Positions 1 to 11,921 are shown, counted from the first letter of the stretch. The stretch: DNA of 64,000 bases from Mycobacterium sp. 1245805.9 (GCF_001672915.1 NZ_LZKR01000165.1:1-64000); one strand, 5' to 3'. Program-made: numbers and translations. Notes: a model not told the origin generated them from the letters alone.

Positions 1-330
1 GCCGACCACCCACGGCCAGCGCGGGGCGCGGTGTTCGTCGTCCGGGTCGGCGGGCTCGTCGTAGCTGTCGTAGTCGTAGAGCCGCATGTCGGCCGGCAGG
101 TAGGGGCCGGTGACGAAGTGCTCGGATTCGGGAGCCGAATACGCCCGCGAGTAGGCGTCCGTCTGGCCGGTCTGGTCCGCGGCCGCGATTTCGGCGCTGT
201 CGTCGATGGGCTCCAGCTCGTCGTGAACCGCGTCTTGTCCCGCGTCGAGGCCGGAGTCCGGTTGGTGGCTGAGGTCGCTGCCGGAATCGGGTTCGTCAGG
301 TTCCCATCCCGGAGGATTCGGCCCGCTCAT
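1..330 (-). CDS. mmpS3: MmpS3-type membrane protein, N-terminal part (runs off the window)
   Basis: Only the first 110 codons are inside the window; the 3' part lies to the left of position 1. The visible protein begins [14 protein letters not shown], is acidic and proline-rich, carries a [14 protein letters not shown] segment, and ends at the basic-aromatic PRWPWVVG that leads into the transmembrane helix. This matches the cytoplasmic tail of mycobacterial MmpS3 (Rv2198c in M. tuberculosis) as I remember it, and ctaF and ctaC stand next to it in the same order there. MmpS proteins are small membrane partners of MmpL transporters, but MmpS3 has no adjacent mmpL and its job is unclear. The start is the ATG at 328-330; no other start fits the conserved N-terminus. 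Confidence 0.85.
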   Translation of the reverse strand, partial: MSGPNPPGWEPDEPDSGSDLSHQPDSGLDAGQDAVHDELEPIDDSAEIAAADQTGQTDAYSRAYSAPESEHFVTGPYLPADMRLYDYDSYDEPADPDDEHRAPRWPWVVG

Positions 331-512
331 AGTTGCCTGCCCTGTCCAACTGCATCACCAGCGCGCGAAGCCCCGCGGCTGCATCGGTGCGCGCGCGCTT
401 GGGAGTTTCTCATTGTGCCTGGGCAAACCCTACCGAACGGGATAGAGCAAAGAAGTCTGGGAAAACGGGCCCGGATCAACTGGTGCCCTGATTGTGACCT
501 TTGAGTCGCAAA

Positions 513-932
513 TCAGTGCTTCTCGGGGCCCGTGTAGTACTCGAAGACCAGTCCGGCCGAAGTGGCGAGGATGAACACCACCCCGGCGACGATCAACCAG
601 GGCAGCCACAGCGCGATGCCGATCGCCGCCACCGAGCCGGCCAGCGCGACCAGGATGGGCCACCAGCTGTGCGGCGCGAAAAAGCCCAATTCGCCTGCAC
701 CGTCACTGATCTCGGCGCCCTCGTAGTCCTCGGGCCGGGTGTCCAGCCGACGCGAGATGAACCAGAAGAAGCTCCCTGTGATGACCGCCAGCCCACCGGT
801 CAGCGCCAGCGCGGTGGTCCCCGCCCACTCCACGCCGCCGGTGGCGAACAGCGCGGTCAGGACCCCGTAGAGCACCGCCGACAGAACGAAGAAAGCGGCG
901 ATGAATTCGAACAGCCTGGCTTCGATCTTCAT
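513..932 (-). CDS. ctaF: Cytochrome c oxidase subunit IV (actinobacterial aa3 oxidase)
   Basis: A 139-residue membrane protein with four hydrophobic helices (about residues 6-30, 38-58, 90-108, 110-130) and a short acidic loop after the second ([15 protein letters not shown]). It corresponds to Rv2199c, the small subunit of the mycobacterial aa3-type oxidase, which forms a supercomplex with the cytochrome bcc complex in the inner membrane. It starts only 8 bp downstream of the ctaC stop on the same strand, so the two are probably one transcript. The ATG at 930-932 gives the expected N-terminus [10 protein letters not shown]. Subunit I (ctaD) and subunit III (ctaE) are not in the window. Confidence 0.93.
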   Translation of the reverse strand: MKIEARLFEFIAAFFVLSAVLYGVLTALFATGGVEWAGTTALALTGGLAVITGSFFWFISRRLDTRPEDYEGAEISDGAGELGFFAPHSWWPILVALAGSVAAIGIALWLPWLIVAGVVFILATSAGLVFEYYTGPEKH

Positions 933-940
933 TGAGCGTC

Positions 941-2014
941 CTAACCTACGGGCTGATTTTGGGTCGCTTCACCGCGACGGGTATCGAACGGATGGGTGGT
1001 CACCGCCAGCGGGGCTTGGGCGATCGCCTGCAGCGCCTCGGCGTTGGTCTTCCCGGCAATCCGTTGCTGCAAGTAGGCCTTGAAGTCGTTGGGCGGCACG
1101 ACCCGCACCTCGAAGTTCATCATCGAGTGATACGTGCCGCAGAACTCGGCGCAGTGACCGACGAACGCCCCGGTCTTCTGGATCTCGTCGACCTGGAATA
1201 CGTTGACCGAGTTGTTCGCCTCGGGGTTGGGCATCACGTCGCGCTTGAACAGGAATTCCGGCACCCAGAACGTGTGCACGACGTCGGCGGAGGCCAACCG
1301 GAACTCGATCTGCTTGCCGGCCGGCAACACCAGCACCGGGATCTCGGTCGCGGTTCCCAGGATCTCGACCTTGTCGAAATTCAGGTAGGTCCGGTCCTGC
1401 GGGTTGAGCCCGCGCACCGCCCCGACGCGCTCCTCGCCGTGCTCGTCCTTGCCCTCCGGCTTGGACACCATCGCGTTTTTGCGCGCCGGATCGGCCCCGT
1501 CATAGGTGAGCGTGCCGTCCTTGAAGTTGATGCGCTGATAACCGAACTTCCAGTTCCACTGGAAGGAGGTGACGTCGATGACGACCTCGGGGTCCTTGGC
1601 CAGGTGCAGCATCTTCTCCTGCACCACCACGGTGAAGTAGAACAGCACCGAGATGATGAGGAACGGCGTCACGGTGAGCACCAGCTCCAGCGGCATGTTG
1701 TAGCCGAACTGGCGGGGCAACTCGGTGTCGGTCGCCTTCTTGCGATGAAACGCCGACGCCCAGAAGATGAGCCCCCACACGATGACGCCGACGACCAGCG
1801 AGGCGACCACCGCCCCGACCCACAGCTCGCGGTTGAGGTGGGCCTCCGGGGTGATGCCCTCCGGCCAGCCCATGCCGAGCACCTGCGACCAGCTGCATCC
1901 GCTCAGGGTGACGGCGAGCACACCGAGCGTCGCGGCCAGCGCCAGCCGCCGGAGACGACGCTGGAACCTGCGCTGCGACATACGTTGCGAACGGACCTGC
2001 TCGCGAGGTGTCAC
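941..2014 (-). CDS. ctaC: Cytochrome c oxidase subunit II (CuA subunit)
   Basis: This 357-residue protein receives electrons from cytochrome c/bcc at its CuA centre and passes them to subunit I. A lipoprotein-type signal (LAVTLSGC, Cys 40) is followed by two transmembrane helices (about 64-88 and 108-132). The periplasmic cupredoxin domain ends in the CuA motif [14 protein letters not shown], with both Cys, the His and the Met ligands present. Start: the GTG at 2012-2014 has a strong GGAGG 8 bases upstream; an internal ATG eleven codons on is less well placed. It is divergent from asnB across a 131-bp gap, as in M. tuberculosis (Rv2200c). Confidence 0.95.
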   Translation of the reverse strand: MTPREQVRSQRMSQRRFQRRLRRLALAATLGVLAVTLSGCSWSQVLGMGWPEGITPEAHLNRELWVGAVVASLVVGVIVWGLIFWASAFHRKKATDTELPRQFGYNMPLELVLTVTPFLIISVLFYFTVVVQEKMLHLAKDPEVVIDVTSFQWNWKFGYQRINFKDGTLTYDGADPARKNAMVSKPEGKDEHGEERVGAVRGLNPQDRTYLNFDKVEILGTATEIPVLVLPAGKQIEFRLASADVVHTFWVPEFLFKRDVMPNPEANNSVNVFQVDEIQKTGAFVGHCAEFCGTYHSMMNFEVRVVPPNDFKAYLQQRIAGKTNAEALQAIAQAPLAVTTHPFDTRRGEATQNQPVG

Positions 2015-2042
2015 GTTGGCGCCTCCTGCTCGGATTCGAATA

Positions 2043-2055
2043 CTACGCAGCGTAG
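2043..2055. promoter_or_regulatory. Short perfect palindrome in the ctaC/asnB divergent gap
   Basis: CTACGCAGCGTAG is a 6+1+6 perfect dyad in the 131-bp gap between the divergent ctaC and asnB starts, about 30 bases upstream of the ctaC GTG. It could be an operator or a small hairpin in the ctaC leader. Nothing in the sequence names a regulator, and a palindrome of this size can arise by chance. Confidence 0.25.
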
Positions 2056-2145
2056 ACCACGCCGCTGACGCCGTCGCGCAAACCCCGGCCGGTCACGGGC
2101 GTGCGGCGCCGCAGGCGCCGCCCAAGTGGGGCATACTGGGGCGCC

Positions 2146-4116
2146 GTGTGTGGTCTGCTGGCGTTCGTTGCGGCCCCGGACGGTGCTCGCGGCGACGCGG
2201 GCGACCCCACGGGGGCCGCGGCCCGCGCCGATAGCGCCATTTCCGCCTCGCTGCGCCTGATGCGCCACCGCGGACCAGACGAGCCGGGTGGGTTGTTCGA
2301 CCCCGACGCCGACGGGTCCGTCGTCTTCGGCTTCAACCGGCTGTCCTTCATCGACATCGCCCATTCGCATCAGCCGCTGCGCTGGGGCCCGCCGGAAACG
2401 CCCGACCGCTACGTGCTGGTGTTCAACGGCGAGATCTACAACTACCTCGAGCTGCGCGACGAACTGGCCGCCAACCACGGCGCCGCGTTCGCCACCGACG
2501 GTGACGGCGAGTCGATCGTCGCGGGCTACCACCACTGGGGCACCGACGTGCTGCACAGGCTGCGCGGCATGTTCGCGTTCGCGCTATGGGACACCGTCAC
2601 CCGCGAATTGTTCTGCGCCCGAGACCCTTTCGGCATCAAGCCGCTGTTCATGGCCACCGGCACCGGCGGCACCGCGCTGGCCAGCGAGAAGAAATGCCTG
2701 ATGGACCTGGCCGAGCTGGTCGGATTCGACACCGGCATCGACGAGCGGGCGGTGCAGCACTACACGGTCCTGCAGTACGTGCCGGAGCCCGAGACGCTGC
2801 ACCGCGGGGTGCGCCGACTGGAATCGGGCTGCTACGCCCGCATCCGGCCCGGGCAGCAGCCCGAGGTCACCCGCTACTTCGTGCCGCGATTCGCCGCCAC
2901 CCCCATCACCGCCGACACCGAACAGGCCCGCTACGACGAGATCACCGCAGTGCTGGAGGACTCGGTGGCCAAGCACATGCGCGCAGACGTCACCGTCGGG
3001 GCGTTCCTGTCCGGGGGCATCGACTCCACCGCCATCGCGGCGCTGGCCATCCGGCACAACCCCCGGCTGATCACGTTCACCACCGGCTTCGAGCGCGAGG
3101 GCTTCTCCGAGATCGACGTCGCGGTGGCCTCCGCGGAGGCCATCGGGGCGCGCCACATCGCCAAGGTGGTCAGCCCCGACGAGTTCGTCGCCGCCCTGCC
3201 CGAGATCGTCTGGTACCTCGACGAACCCGTCGCCGACCCGGCGCTGGTCCCCCTGTTCTTCGTCGCCCGCGAGGCCCGCAAGCACGTGAAGGTGGTGCTG
3301 TCCGGCGAGGGCGCCGACGAGCTGTTCGGCGGCTACACGATCTATCGGGAGCCGTTGTCGCTGAAGCCTTTTGACTACTTGCCGCGCCCGCTGCGCCGGT
3401 CGATGGGCAAGGTGTCCAAGCCGCTGCCGGAGGGCATGCGCGGCAAGAGCCTGCTGCACCGCGGCTCGCTGACCCTCGAGGAGCGCTACTACGGCAACGC
3501 CCGCAGCTTCTCCGACGCGCAGCTGCGCGACGTGCTGCCGGGGTTCCGCGACGAGTGGACCCACACCGACGTCACCGCGTCGGTGTACGCCGAATCGGCC
3601 GGCTGGGACCCGGTGGCCCGCATGCAGCACATCGACCTGTTCACCTGGTTGCGCGGGGACATCCTGGTCAAGGCCGACAAGATGACGATGGCCAACTCGC
3701 TGGAGCTTCGAGTGCCGTTCCTGGACCCCGAGGTGTTCGCCGTGGCCTCGCGGCTGCCCGTCGAAGCCAAGATCACCCGGACGACCACGAAGTACGCGTT
3801 GCGGCGCGCGCTGGAGCCGATCGTTCCGGCGCACGTGCTGCACCGGCCCAAGCTCGGCTTCCCGGTGCCGATCCGGCATTGGCTGCGCGCGGGCGAACTG
3901 CTGGAGTGGGCGTACGCGCTGGTGGACTCGTCCCAGGCCGATCACCTGGTCGACCTGGCCGCGGTGCGCCGGATGCTCGACGAACACCGAAGCGGCACAA
4001 GCGATCACAGCCGCCGGCTGTGGACGGTGCTGATCTTCATGCTCTGGCACGCGATCTTCGTCGAGCACAGCGTGGTGCCGCAGATCAGCGAGCCGGTCTA
4101 CCCCGTCCAGCTCTAA
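2146..4116 (+). CDS. asnB: Asparagine synthetase, glutamine-hydrolysing
   Basis: It converts aspartate, glutamine and ATP to asparagine. The start is the GTG at 2146, not the first in-frame start 45 bases earlier, because the second codon is then Cys (VCGLLAFV). Cys2, exposed after Met removal, is the N-terminal nucleophile of the class II glutamine amidotransferase domain (about residues 2-210, with RHRGPDE and FNGEIYNY). The C-terminal synthetase domain shows the PP-loop SGGIDSTAIAAL, LDEPVADPA and the SGEGADELFGGY motif. The 656-residue length fits the mycobacterial family (Rv2201). The protein also contributes to glutamine-dependent amidation phenotypes in mycobacteria. It is transcribed alone; a strong palindrome follows the stop and separates it from convergent adoK. 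Confidence 0.95.
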   Translation: MCGLLAFVAAPDGARGDAGDPTGAAARADSAISASLRLMRHRGPDEPGGLFDPDADGSVVFGFNRLSFIDIAHSHQPLRWGPPETPDRYVLVFNGEIYNYLELRDELAANHGAAFATDGDGESIVAGYHHWGTDVLHRLRGMFAFALWDTVTRELFCARDPFGIKPLFMATGTGGTALASEKKCLMDLAELVGFDTGIDERAVQHYTVLQYVPEPETLHRGVRRLESGCYARIRPGQQPEVTRYFVPRFAATPITADTEQARYDEITAVLEDSVAKHMRADVTVGAFLSGGIDSTAIAALAIRHNPRLITFTTGFEREGFSEIDVAVASAEAIGARHIAKVVSPDEFVAALPEIVWYLDEPVADPALVPLFFVAREARKHVKVVLSGEGADELFGGYTIYREPLSLKPFDYLPRPLRRSMGKVSKPLPEGMRGKSLLHRGSLTLEERYYGNARSFSDAQLRDVLPGFRDEWTHTDVTASVYAESAGWDPVARMQHIDLFTWLRGDILVKADKMTMANSLELRVPFLDPEVFAVASRLPVEAKITRTTTKYALRRALEPIVPAHVLHRPKLGFPVPIRHWLRAGELLEWAYALVDSSQADHLVDLAAVRRMLDEHRSGTSDHSRRLWTVLIFMLWHAIFVEHSVVPQISEPVYPVQL

Positions 4117-4123
4117 CCGCGAG

Positions 4124-4173
4124 CAGACGCAGAATCGCACGCGGACGGGCCGCGCAATGCGATTCTGCGTCTG
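4124..4173. terminator. Palindromic element between convergent asnB and adoK
   Basis: A 16-bp perfect inverted repeat (left arm CAGACGCAGAATCGCA 4124-4139, right arm 4158-4173) with an 18-nt GC-rich loop. It starts 8 bp after the asnB stop and ends 13 bp from the adoK stop, so it can form the same hairpin in both transcripts. The same arm recurs at 10700-10757 and, in variant form, at 28891-28946. It most likely acts as a bidirectional terminator or 3'-end stabiliser. Confidence 0.7.
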
Positions 4174-4185
4174 GTGGCCAGAGGA

Positions 4186-5967
<1,782 letters not shown>

Positions 5968-5980
5968 GCCGCCGACCAGG

Positions 5981-6337
5981 TCAGTTGAAGGAGTCCCCGC
6001 AGGCGCACGAACCGGTGGCGTTGGGGTTGTCGATGGTGAAGCCCTGCTTCTCGATGGTGTCGACGAAGTCGATGGAGGCGCCTTCGACGTAGGGCGCGCT
6101 CATCCGGTCGACCGTCAGGGTCACGCCGCCGAAGTCCGCGGTCAGGTCGCCGTCCAGCGAGCGGTCGTCGAAGAACAGGTTGTAGCGCAGCCCGGCGCAC
6201 CCGCCCGGCTGGACCGCGATGCGCAGCGCCAGGTCGTCACGGCCCTCCTGGTCCAGCAGGGACTTCGCCTTGGCAGCGGCGGCTTCGGTCAAGATCACGC
6301 CGTGGGTCTTGGCGGTCGACTCGTTTTGCACCGTCAT
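5981..6337 (-). CDS. erpA: A-type iron-sulfur cluster carrier (HesB/IscA/ErpA family)
   Basis: A 118-residue protein of the HesB/IscA fold that carries or delivers Fe-S clusters to apo-proteins. The three signature cysteines are all present: Cys47 in GGCAGLRY, and Cys111 and Cys113 in SCACGDSF at the C-terminus. It corresponds to Rv2204c. Nearby clients could include LipA (24 kb), which needs two 4Fe-4S clusters, but that link is inference. The gene is convergent with the membrane protein ending 13 bp away and 83 bp downstream of the glycerate kinase gene on the same strand. The name erpA follows common usage; the exact A-type subclass cannot be settled here. Confidence 0.88.
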   Translation of the reverse strand: MTVQNESTAKTHGVILTEAAAAKAKSLLDQEGRDDLALRIAVQPGGCAGLRYNLFFDDRSLDGDLTADFGGVTLTVDRMSAPYVEGASIDFVDTIEKQGFTIDNPNATGSCACGDSFN

Positions 6338-6420
6338 TGCTTCTCCTAGTTGGCACTTTTCCTAGTTGGTCCTGGTTGGCTCGAAGTCCGGGCGATGCGC
6401 TCCGGAAAAAGCCCACTGCA

Positions 6421-7497
6421 TCAACGGTACCTTGCGGGACCGCTATTCCCGAGTCGAGCCGCGACCTCGGAGGCCAAACCCATCAGCTGATTGGCGGCGT
6501 CGGCCTGCGCCAATCGCACCGAACCGGCGTAATCGGCGATGGACAGCGCCGACATGATGCCCGACGAGCGCACCGCGGAATTCTCCAGGTCGACCTGGCC
6601 GGCCAGCACGATCACGGGGATGCCCAGCGGGCGGGCCGACTCGGCGAGGTAGCCGACCACCTTCCCGAACAGGGACTGCTCGTCGAATCGGCCCTCACCG
6701 GTGACGATCATGTCCGCGACCTCGAGCTCCTCGGCCAGCCCGGTGTGCTCGGCGATGATCGCCGCGCCCAGCTCGCAGCGGCCGCCGAGCGCCATCAACC
6801 CGGCCCCGATGCCGCCGGCGGCCCCCGCGCCCGGCTCCGAGCTCACGTCCCGCCCGGCCGCCGCCTCCAGTTCCAGCGCCCACGCCTCGAGGCGGACTTC
6901 CAGGGCGGCGACGGCGGCCGTGTCCGCGCCCTTCTGCGGCCCGAACACCCTCGCCGCGCCCCAGGGCCCCACCATCGGGTATTCGGTGTCCGAGGCGGCG
7001 ATCAGGTCCACGTTGGTCATCCGCTGACGGGCCTCGAACAGGCCGCCGAGCTGGGTGATCATCCCCTGCCCGCCGTCGGTGCACGCGCTGCCCCCCAGCC
7101 CGACCACGATCCGCGTCGCCCCGGCCCGCAGCGCCTCGTCGAGGAGCTGCCCGACGCCGCTGCTGTCGGCCGCGACGGCGGTTTCCGGGGTGGGCGGACC
7201 GCCGAGCAGGTTCAGGCCGCAGGCCTGCGCGCACTCCAGGTACGCGGTCCGCGAGGTGCGGTCGAACACCCACGCGGCCTCCACCGTGGTGTCCAGCGGC
7301 CCGCACACCCGGACCCGCCGCGTCTGCCCCAGCCGCCGGCCGAGCACCTCGACGAAACCGGGGCCGCCGTCGGACATGGGCGCGACGGTGAACCGGTCCC
7401 CGGGACGTGATCGCGTCCAACCGGTTGCGATGGCGGCGGCGGCCTCCACGGCGGACAGGCTGTCCCCATAGCAATCCGGTGCGACCAAGACCTGCAT
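6421..7497 (-). CDS. Glycerate kinase (GlxK/GarK family)
   Basis: A predicted cytoplasmic kinase that phosphorylates D-glycerate, linking glyoxylate or serine breakdown to glycolysis. The family signatures are [16 protein letters not shown] at the N-terminus, SDGGPGFVE near residue 42, the [15 protein letters not shown] loop, and [14 protein letters not shown]. Length is 358 residues with the start at 7497, the same as I recall for Rv2205c. Upstream in-frame starts add 37 residues with no family likeness, so the ATG at 7495-7497 is preferred. It is divergent from the DUF3043 membrane protein gene at 7690. Confidence 0.88.
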   Translation of the reverse strand: MQVLVAPDCYGDSLSAVEAAAAIATGWTRSRPGDRFTVAPMSDGGPGFVEVLGRRLGQTRRVRVCGPLDTTVEAAWVFDRTSRTAYLECAQACGLNLLGGPPTPETAVAADSSGVGQLLDEALRAGATRIVVGLGGSACTDGGQGMITQLGGLFEARQRMTNVDLIAASDTEYPMVGPWGAARVFGPQKGADTAAVAALEVRLEAWALELEAAAGRDVSSEPGAGAAGGIGAGLMALGGRCELGAAIIAEHTGLAEELEVADMIVTGEGRFDEQSLFGKVVGYLAESARPLGIPVIVLAGQVDLENSAVRSSGIMSALSIADYAGSVRLAQADAANQLMGLASEVAARLGNSGPARYR

Positions 7498-7689
7498 GGC
7501 GGGCAGGCGCAGACGGCCCGGTGCGAGGCCATCGGCAGCGTCATCCGAGGCCATCGTGCCGTCGTCCATCACAGGTAGCCATTCATCACAGTCAAGCCTA
7601 AGCGTCACGCGTTGCGCTGGCGCATGACCAATAACAACGCATTCCAGGTGCGTTACGGGCGAGGCCCCCCGCGAAGTAACCTGGCCATT

Positions 7690-8358
7690 GTGAAGCTAAT
7701 GGGCCGCAAAAAGGGCCAGAATGACGACCTCGAAGTCGCCGTAGTCGAGGCCGACGTCTCCGCGGACGCCGTACCGCGCCGGACGGGGCCCAAGGGCCGG
7801 CCCACGCCCAAGCGCAGCGAGGCGCGGCGCAACGCCAAGAAGGGCCCGGTCGCACCGGCGCCCATGACCGCGTCCGAGGCGCGGGCCCGGCGCAAGACGC
7901 TGGCCGGCCCCAAACTCAGCCGCGAGGAACGCCGGGCCGAGAGAACGGCCAGCCGCGCGCGGATGACGGATCGCCGCGAGCGCATGATGGCCGGCGAAGA
8001 GGCCTACCTGTTGCCGCGCGATCAGGGCCCCATCAAGCGTTACGTGCGCGACGTGGTGGACTCCCGGCGTAACGCCCTCGGCCTGTTCATGCCGGCCACG
8101 CTGGTCTTGCTGTTCGCCTCGTTCGGCGTCCCGCAGGTGCAGCTGTACGCCTCCCCGGCGATGCTGGCGCTGATGGTCGTGATGGGCGTCGACGGGGTGC
8201 TGCTGGGCCGCAAAGTCAGCAGGCTGGTCGACGCGAAGTTCCCCGACAACACCGAAAGCCGTTGGAAGCTGGGCATTTACGCCGCCGGCCGGGCTTCGCA
8301 GCTGCGCCGCATGCGGACGCCGCGGCCCCAAGTCGAGCGCGGCAGCAGTGTCGGCTGA
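7690..8358 (+). CDS. DUF3043-type conserved membrane protein (Rv2206-like)
   Basis: A 222-residue protein. The N-terminal half is very basic and low in hydrophobics ([22 protein letters not shown]). A conserved stretch follows ([30 protein letters not shown]), then two transmembrane helices (about 128-147 and 151-170) and a basic C-terminus. This is the actinobacterial DUF3043 layout; the function is unknown. Start: the GTG at 7690 gives VKLMGRKKG, comparable with MKLLG in the M. tuberculosis protein. It lies 27 bp upstream of cobU on the same strand and may share its transcript. Confidence 0.82.
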   Translation: MKLMGRKKGQNDDLEVAVVEADVSADAVPRRTGPKGRPTPKRSEARRNAKKGPVAPAPMTASEARARRKTLAGPKLSREERRAERTASRARMTDRRERMMAGEEAYLLPRDQGPIKRYVRDVVDSRRNALGLFMPATLVLLFASFGVPQVQLYASPAMLALMVVMGVDGVLLGRKVSRLVDAKFPDNTESRWKLGIYAAGRASQLRRMRTPRPQVERGSSVG

Positions 8359-8385
8359 CCGGCACCTGAAAGCCGCCTGACCGCG

Positions 8386-8922
8386 GTGCGCACCCTGGTG
8401 CTCGGCGGGATCAGGTCGGGCAAGTCCCGCTGGGCCGAGGAGGCCATCGCCACGTCACTGCCGCCGGGGCAGCCGGTACGTTACCTGGCCCCCCGCGTGG
8501 CGGGCGCGGCCGACGCGGACTGGGCGGACCGGGTCGCCCGACACCGTGACCGCCGGCCCGCGCATTGGTCGACGGTCGAAACCGACGACGTGACAGGACA
8601 ATTGCGCCAGTCGCCCGGCAGCCCGACGCTCGTCGACGACCTCGGCGGCTGGCTCACCGGAACGCTGGACCGCAACAACGCGTGGGACGACGGGTCAGTG
8701 GCCGGTCATGTCGACGACATGCTGGCCGCCGTGGGCGAATTCGGTTCGACGCTGGTGCTCGTCAGCCCGGAGGTCGGGCTGACCGTGGTGCCGGCCACCG
8801 CGGCCGGGCGCCGGTTCGCCGACGAACTGGGCAGCCTCAACCAGCGCGTCGCCGAGCTGTGCGACCGGGTGGTGCTGGTGGTGGCCGGGCAGGCGGTGCA
8901 GATCAAGCTGTCGGGAACCTGA
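8386..8922 (+). CDS. cobU: Adenosylcobinamide kinase / adenosylcobinamide-phosphate guanylyltransferase
   Basis: A bifunctional B12 enzyme that phosphorylates adenosylcobinamide and transfers GMP to give AdoCbi-GDP, the substrate of CobS. The 178-residue protein starts with the P-loop [15 protein letters not shown] and carries [13 protein letters not shown], the region of the guanylylated His, and [11 protein letters not shown]. Start GTG at 8386. Its TGA overlaps the cobT ATG (TGATG), so the two are translationally coupled. In M. tuberculosis the cobU homologue sits elsewhere (Rv0254c) as I recall, so the three-gene arrangement here is the more complete one. Confidence 0.92.
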   Translation: MRTLVLGGIRSGKSRWAEEAIATSLPPGQPVRYLAPRVAGAADADWADRVARHRDRRPAHWSTVETDDVTGQLRQSPGSPTLVDDLGGWLTGTLDRNNAWDDGSVAGHVDDMLAAVGEFGSTLVLVSPEVGLTVVPATAAGRRFADELGSLNQRVAELCDRVVLVVAGQAVQIKLSGT

Positions 8923-9968
8923 TGGAATTCGCCCCGGTATCACCGCCCGACGCGGCCGCCGCCGCCGCCGCGCGCGCCCGACAGGACACGCTGACCAAGC
9001 CGCGTGGCGCCCTGGGCCGCCTGGAAGACCTGTCGGTCTGGGTCGCTTCCTGCCAAGGGCATTGTCCGCCAATGCAATTCGAGCGCGCGCGGGTGGTCGT
9101 CTTCGCGGGCGACCACGGCGTCGCGCGCTCGGGGGTGTCGGCGTACCCTCCGGAGGTGACCGCCCAGATGGTCGCCAACATCGACGCCGGCGGCGCGGCG
9201 ATCAACGCGCTGGCCGCCATCGCCGGTGCGACGGTGCGACTGGCGGACCTGGCGGTCGACGCCGAGGCGGCCTCGGATCGGATCGGCGCCCACAAGGTGC
9301 GGCGGGCCAGCGGCGACATCACCACGCAGGATGCGCTGTCCGACGCCGAGACCCTCGCCGCGATCGCCGCGGGCCGGACCATCGCCGACGAGGAGGTCGA
9401 CGCCGGCGCCGACCTGCTCATCGCGGGCGACATGGGCATCGGAAACACCACTGCGGCGGCGGTTTTGGTGGCGGCCCTGACGAACGCCGAGCCGGTCGCC
9501 GCGGTCGGCTTCGGCACCGGGATCGACGACGCGGGATGGGCGCGCAAGACCGCGGCCGTGCGCGACGCCCTGTTCCGGGCGCGGCGCGTGCTGCCCGACC
9601 CGGTCGGGCTGCTGCGCTGCTGCGGCGGCGCGGATTTGGCGGCGATGGCCGGCTTTTGCGCGCAGGCCGCGGTGCGGCGCACGCCGCTGCTGCTCGACGG
9701 CATGGCGGTGACGGCGGCCGCTCTGGTGGCCGAGCGTTTGGCGCCGGGCGCCCGGCAATGGTGGCAGGCCGGTCATCGGTCCACCGAGCCGGGCCACCAG
9801 TTGGCGCTGACGGCACTGGAATTGGACCCGATCCTGGACCTGCGCATGCGGCTGGGCGAGGGAACCGGCGCCGCGGTGGCCCTGCCGGTGCTGCGCGCGG
9901 CGGTGGCCGCGCTGTCGTCGATGGCGACGTTCGCCGAGGCTGGGATAGCTGGCCTGTCGCCGTCATGA
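8922..9968 (+). CDS. cobT: Nicotinate-nucleotide-dimethylbenzimidazole phosphoribosyltransferase
   Basis: It activates the lower ligand of B12 by making alpha-ribazole phosphate from dimethylbenzimidazole and nicotinate mononucleotide. The 348-residue protein shows [38 protein letters not shown], and near the C-terminus LGEGTGAA, whose Glu is the family's catalytic base. It overlaps cobU at TGATG and cobS at its own stop, so translation of all three is probably coupled. Start ATG at 8922. It corresponds to Rv2207. Confidence 0.94.
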   Translation: MEFAPVSPPDAAAAAAARARQDTLTKPRGALGRLEDLSVWVASCQGHCPPMQFERARVVVFAGDHGVARSGVSAYPPEVTAQMVANIDAGGAAINALAAIAGATVRLADLAVDAEAASDRIGAHKVRRASGDITTQDALSDAETLAAIAAGRTIADEEVDAGADLLIAGDMGIGNTTAAAVLVAALTNAEPVAAVGFGTGIDDAGWARKTAAVRDALFRARRVLPDPVGLLRCCGGADLAAMAGFCAQAAVRRTPLLLDGMAVTAAALVAERLAPGARQWWQAGHRSTEPGHQLALTALELDPILDLRMRLGEGTGAAVALPVLRAAVAALSSMATFAEAGIAGLSPS

Positions 9969-10699
9969 TGCGTTCCCTGGCAACGGCTTTCGCGTTCGGC
10001 ACGGTGCTGCCCGTCCCAGGTGCGCAGAACGCCCCGATGGGCCGCGGCGCCATGACCACGCTGCCGGTGGTCGGCGCCGCGCTGGGCACGTTGGCCGCGG
10101 GCGTCACATGGTGCGGCGCTTGGGTTTTCGGACCGTCGAGCCCCCTGGCCGGCCTGCTCGCGGTGGCCGCGCTGCTGCTGGCGACCCGGGGGCTGCACAT
10201 CGACGGCGTCGCCGACACGGCCGACGGGCTGGGCTGCTACGGGCCGCCGCAGCGGGCGCTGGCGGTGATGCGCGACGGGTCGACGGGACCGTTCGGGGTG
10301 GCGGCCGTCGTGCTGGTGATCCTGTTGCAGGGGTTGGCCTTCTCGACGCTGAAGCCACCGGCCATTGTCCTGGCGGTGTTTTCCGGCCGGGTCGCGGCGG
10401 TGCTGACCTGCCGCCGGTCGGTGCCGGCGGCCGAGGGCAGCGCGCTGGGCGCGCGGGTGGCCGGCAGCCAGCCGGCGCCGGTGGTGGCGGCGTGGGTCGC
10501 GGTGCTGCTGGCGGCCTCGGTGCTGGTGGGTTCGCGGCCGTGGCAGGGTCCGGTAGCGGTGCTGGTGGCGCTGGGCTGCGCCGCGGCGCTGGTGGCGCAC
10601 TGCGTGCGCCGGTTCGGCGGCGTCACCGGCGACGTGCTGGGCGCCGCGATCGAGCTCACCACCACGGTGAGCGCCGTGACGCTGGCCGCTTTTCACTGA
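9965..10699 (+). CDS. cobS: Adenosylcobinamide-GDP ribazoletransferase (cobalamin synthase)
   Basis: An integral membrane enzyme that joins AdoCbi-GDP and alpha-ribazole(-phosphate) in the last steps of B12 synthesis. The 244-residue protein has about six or seven hydrophobic helices and the family motif [15 protein letters not shown], with acidic metal ligands, followed by [15 protein letters not shown]. The start is the first of two adjacent ATGs (9965 and 9968), overlapping the cobT stop by 4 bp. It is the end of the cobU-T-S run; the transcript then meets the palindrome at 10700. Confidence 0.93.
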   Translation: MMRSLATAFAFGTVLPVPGAQNAPMGRGAMTTLPVVGAALGTLAAGVTWCGAWVFGPSSPLAGLLAVAALLLATRGLHIDGVADTADGLGCYGPPQRALAVMRDGSTGPFGVAAVVLVILLQGLAFSTLKPPAIVLAVFSGRVAAVLTCRRSVPAAEGSALGARVAGSQPAPVVAAWVAVLLAASVLVGSRPWQGPVAVLVALGCAAALVAHCVRRFGGVTGDVLGAAIELTTTVSAVTLAAFH

Positions 10700-10757
10700 C
10701 GAGCAGACGCAGAATCGCACGAATCGGCGCCGCGGGATGCGATTCTGCGTCTGCTCG
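10700..10757. terminator. Palindromic element between convergent cobS and ilvE
   Basis: A perfect 20-bp inverted repeat (left arm 10700-10719, right arm 10738-10757, ends CGAGCAGACG...CGTCTGCTCG) around an 18-nt loop. It begins directly after the cobS stop and ends 5 bp before the ilvE stop. The inner arm AGACGCAGAATCGCA is identical to the copy at 4124-4173. A stem of this strength between tail-to-tail genes should act as a terminator for both strands, although no long U-run follows it. Confidence 0.75.
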
Positions 10758-10762
10758 CGGGC

Positions 10763-11869
10763 CTAGCCGAGGCGGGCCATCCAGCCGTGGGTGTCGGCGA
10801 AGGTGCCGCGCTGGATCCCGGTCAGCGTGTCGCGCAGCGCCATCGTCACCTCACCGGGTTGCCCGTCGGCGATGGTGAACTCGGTGTCGCCGTACTTCAC
10901 CCGCGACACCGGGGTGATGACGGCGGCGGTGCCGCAAGCGAACACCTCGGTGATCTCCCCGGCCGCGGCCTTCTTCTGCCACTCGTCGATGTCGATCTTG
11001 CGTTCCTCGACCGAGAACCCGGCATCAATGGCCAACTGCAGCAACGAATCCCGCGTGATGCCGGGCAACAGCGAACCCGACAGCTCCGGGGTGACCAGCC
11101 GCGCCGATCCGCCGCTGCCGAACACGAAGAACAGGTTCATGCCGCCCATCTCCTCGATGAAGCGGCGCTCGACGCCGTCCAGCCACACCACTTGGTCGCA
11201 ACCGTTTTCGGCGGCCTCGGCCTGCGCCAGCAGCGACGCGGCGTAGTTGCCGCCGAACTTGGCCGCGCCGGTTCCGCCCGGGCTGGCGCGCACGTACTCC
11301 GTCGACACCCACACGGTGACCGGGCTGATGCCGCCCTTGAAGTAGGCGCCGGCCGGCGACCCGATCAGCAGGTAGCGGTACTGCTTGGCCGGCCGCACGC
11401 CCAGCCCCGGCTCGGTGGCGAAGATGAACGGCCGCAGGTACAGCGCCTCCTCGCCGCCGGCCCGCGGCACCCAGGCCTTGTCGACGGCGACCAGCTGGCA
11501 AAGGGATTCGATGAACAGGCTTTCGGGCAGTTCGGGAATGGCCAGCCGCCGCGCCGACGACCGCATCCGCGCCGCGTTGGCCTCGGCGCGAAACGACACG
11601 ATCGAGCCGTCGGCCCAGCGGTAGGCCTTGAGGCCCTCGAAGACTTCCTGGGCGTAGTGCAGCACGATCGCCGACGGGTCCAGTTCGATCGGCCCGTACG
11701 GGATTACGCGCGGGTTGTGCCAGCCCCGGCCCTCGGCGTAGTCGATCGACACCATGTGGTCGGTGAAGTACCTGCCGAAACCCGGGTCGGCCAGGATTGA
11801 TTCACGTTCGGTGTCGGTCGCCGGATTGGACGCGCGTAGAACCGTGAACTCGGGCGAGTCGCTGGTCAT
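10763..11869 (-). CDS. ilvE: Branched-chain amino acid aminotransferase
   Basis: A PLP-dependent fold type IV transaminase for the last step of leucine, isoleucine and valine synthesis. The 368-residue protein has [25 protein letters not shown] and the PLP-lysine region [17 protein letters not shown], followed by [11 protein letters not shown] and [11 protein letters not shown]. Start: the ATG at 11867-11869 ([13 protein letters not shown]) gives the same length as Rv2210c; an upstream in-frame start adds nine unsupported residues. It is convergent with cobS. The gap to gcvT on the same strand is 52 bp. Confidence 0.94.
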   Translation of the reverse strand: MTSDSPEFTVLRASNPATDTERESILADPGFGRYFTDHMVSIDYAEGRGWHNPRVIPYGPIELDPSAIVLHYAQEVFEGLKAYRWADGSIVSFRAEANAARMRSSARRLAIPELPESLFIESLCQLVAVDKAWVPRAGGEEALYLRPFIFATEPGLGVRPAKQYRYLLIGSPAGAYFKGGISPVTVWVSTEYVRASPGGTGAAKFGGNYAASLLAQAEAAENGCDQVVWLDGVERRFIEEMGGMNLFFVFGSGGSARLVTPELSGSLLPGITRDSLLQLAIDAGFSVEERKIDIDEWQKKAAAGEITEVFACGTAAVITPVSRVKYGDTEFTIADGQPGEVTMALRDTLTGIQRGTFADTHGWMARLG

Positions 11870-11921
11870 GGGGCCGATTCTATATCCGCGCGCCACCGGG
11901 TTTTTGCCATCGAACGTGCCG

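Noticed and set aside
8359-8385. Cobalamin riboswitch ahead of cobU
   Set aside because: Only 27 bp separate the preceding gene from cobU, and no B12-box-like sequence was seen ahead of the DUF3043 gene either.
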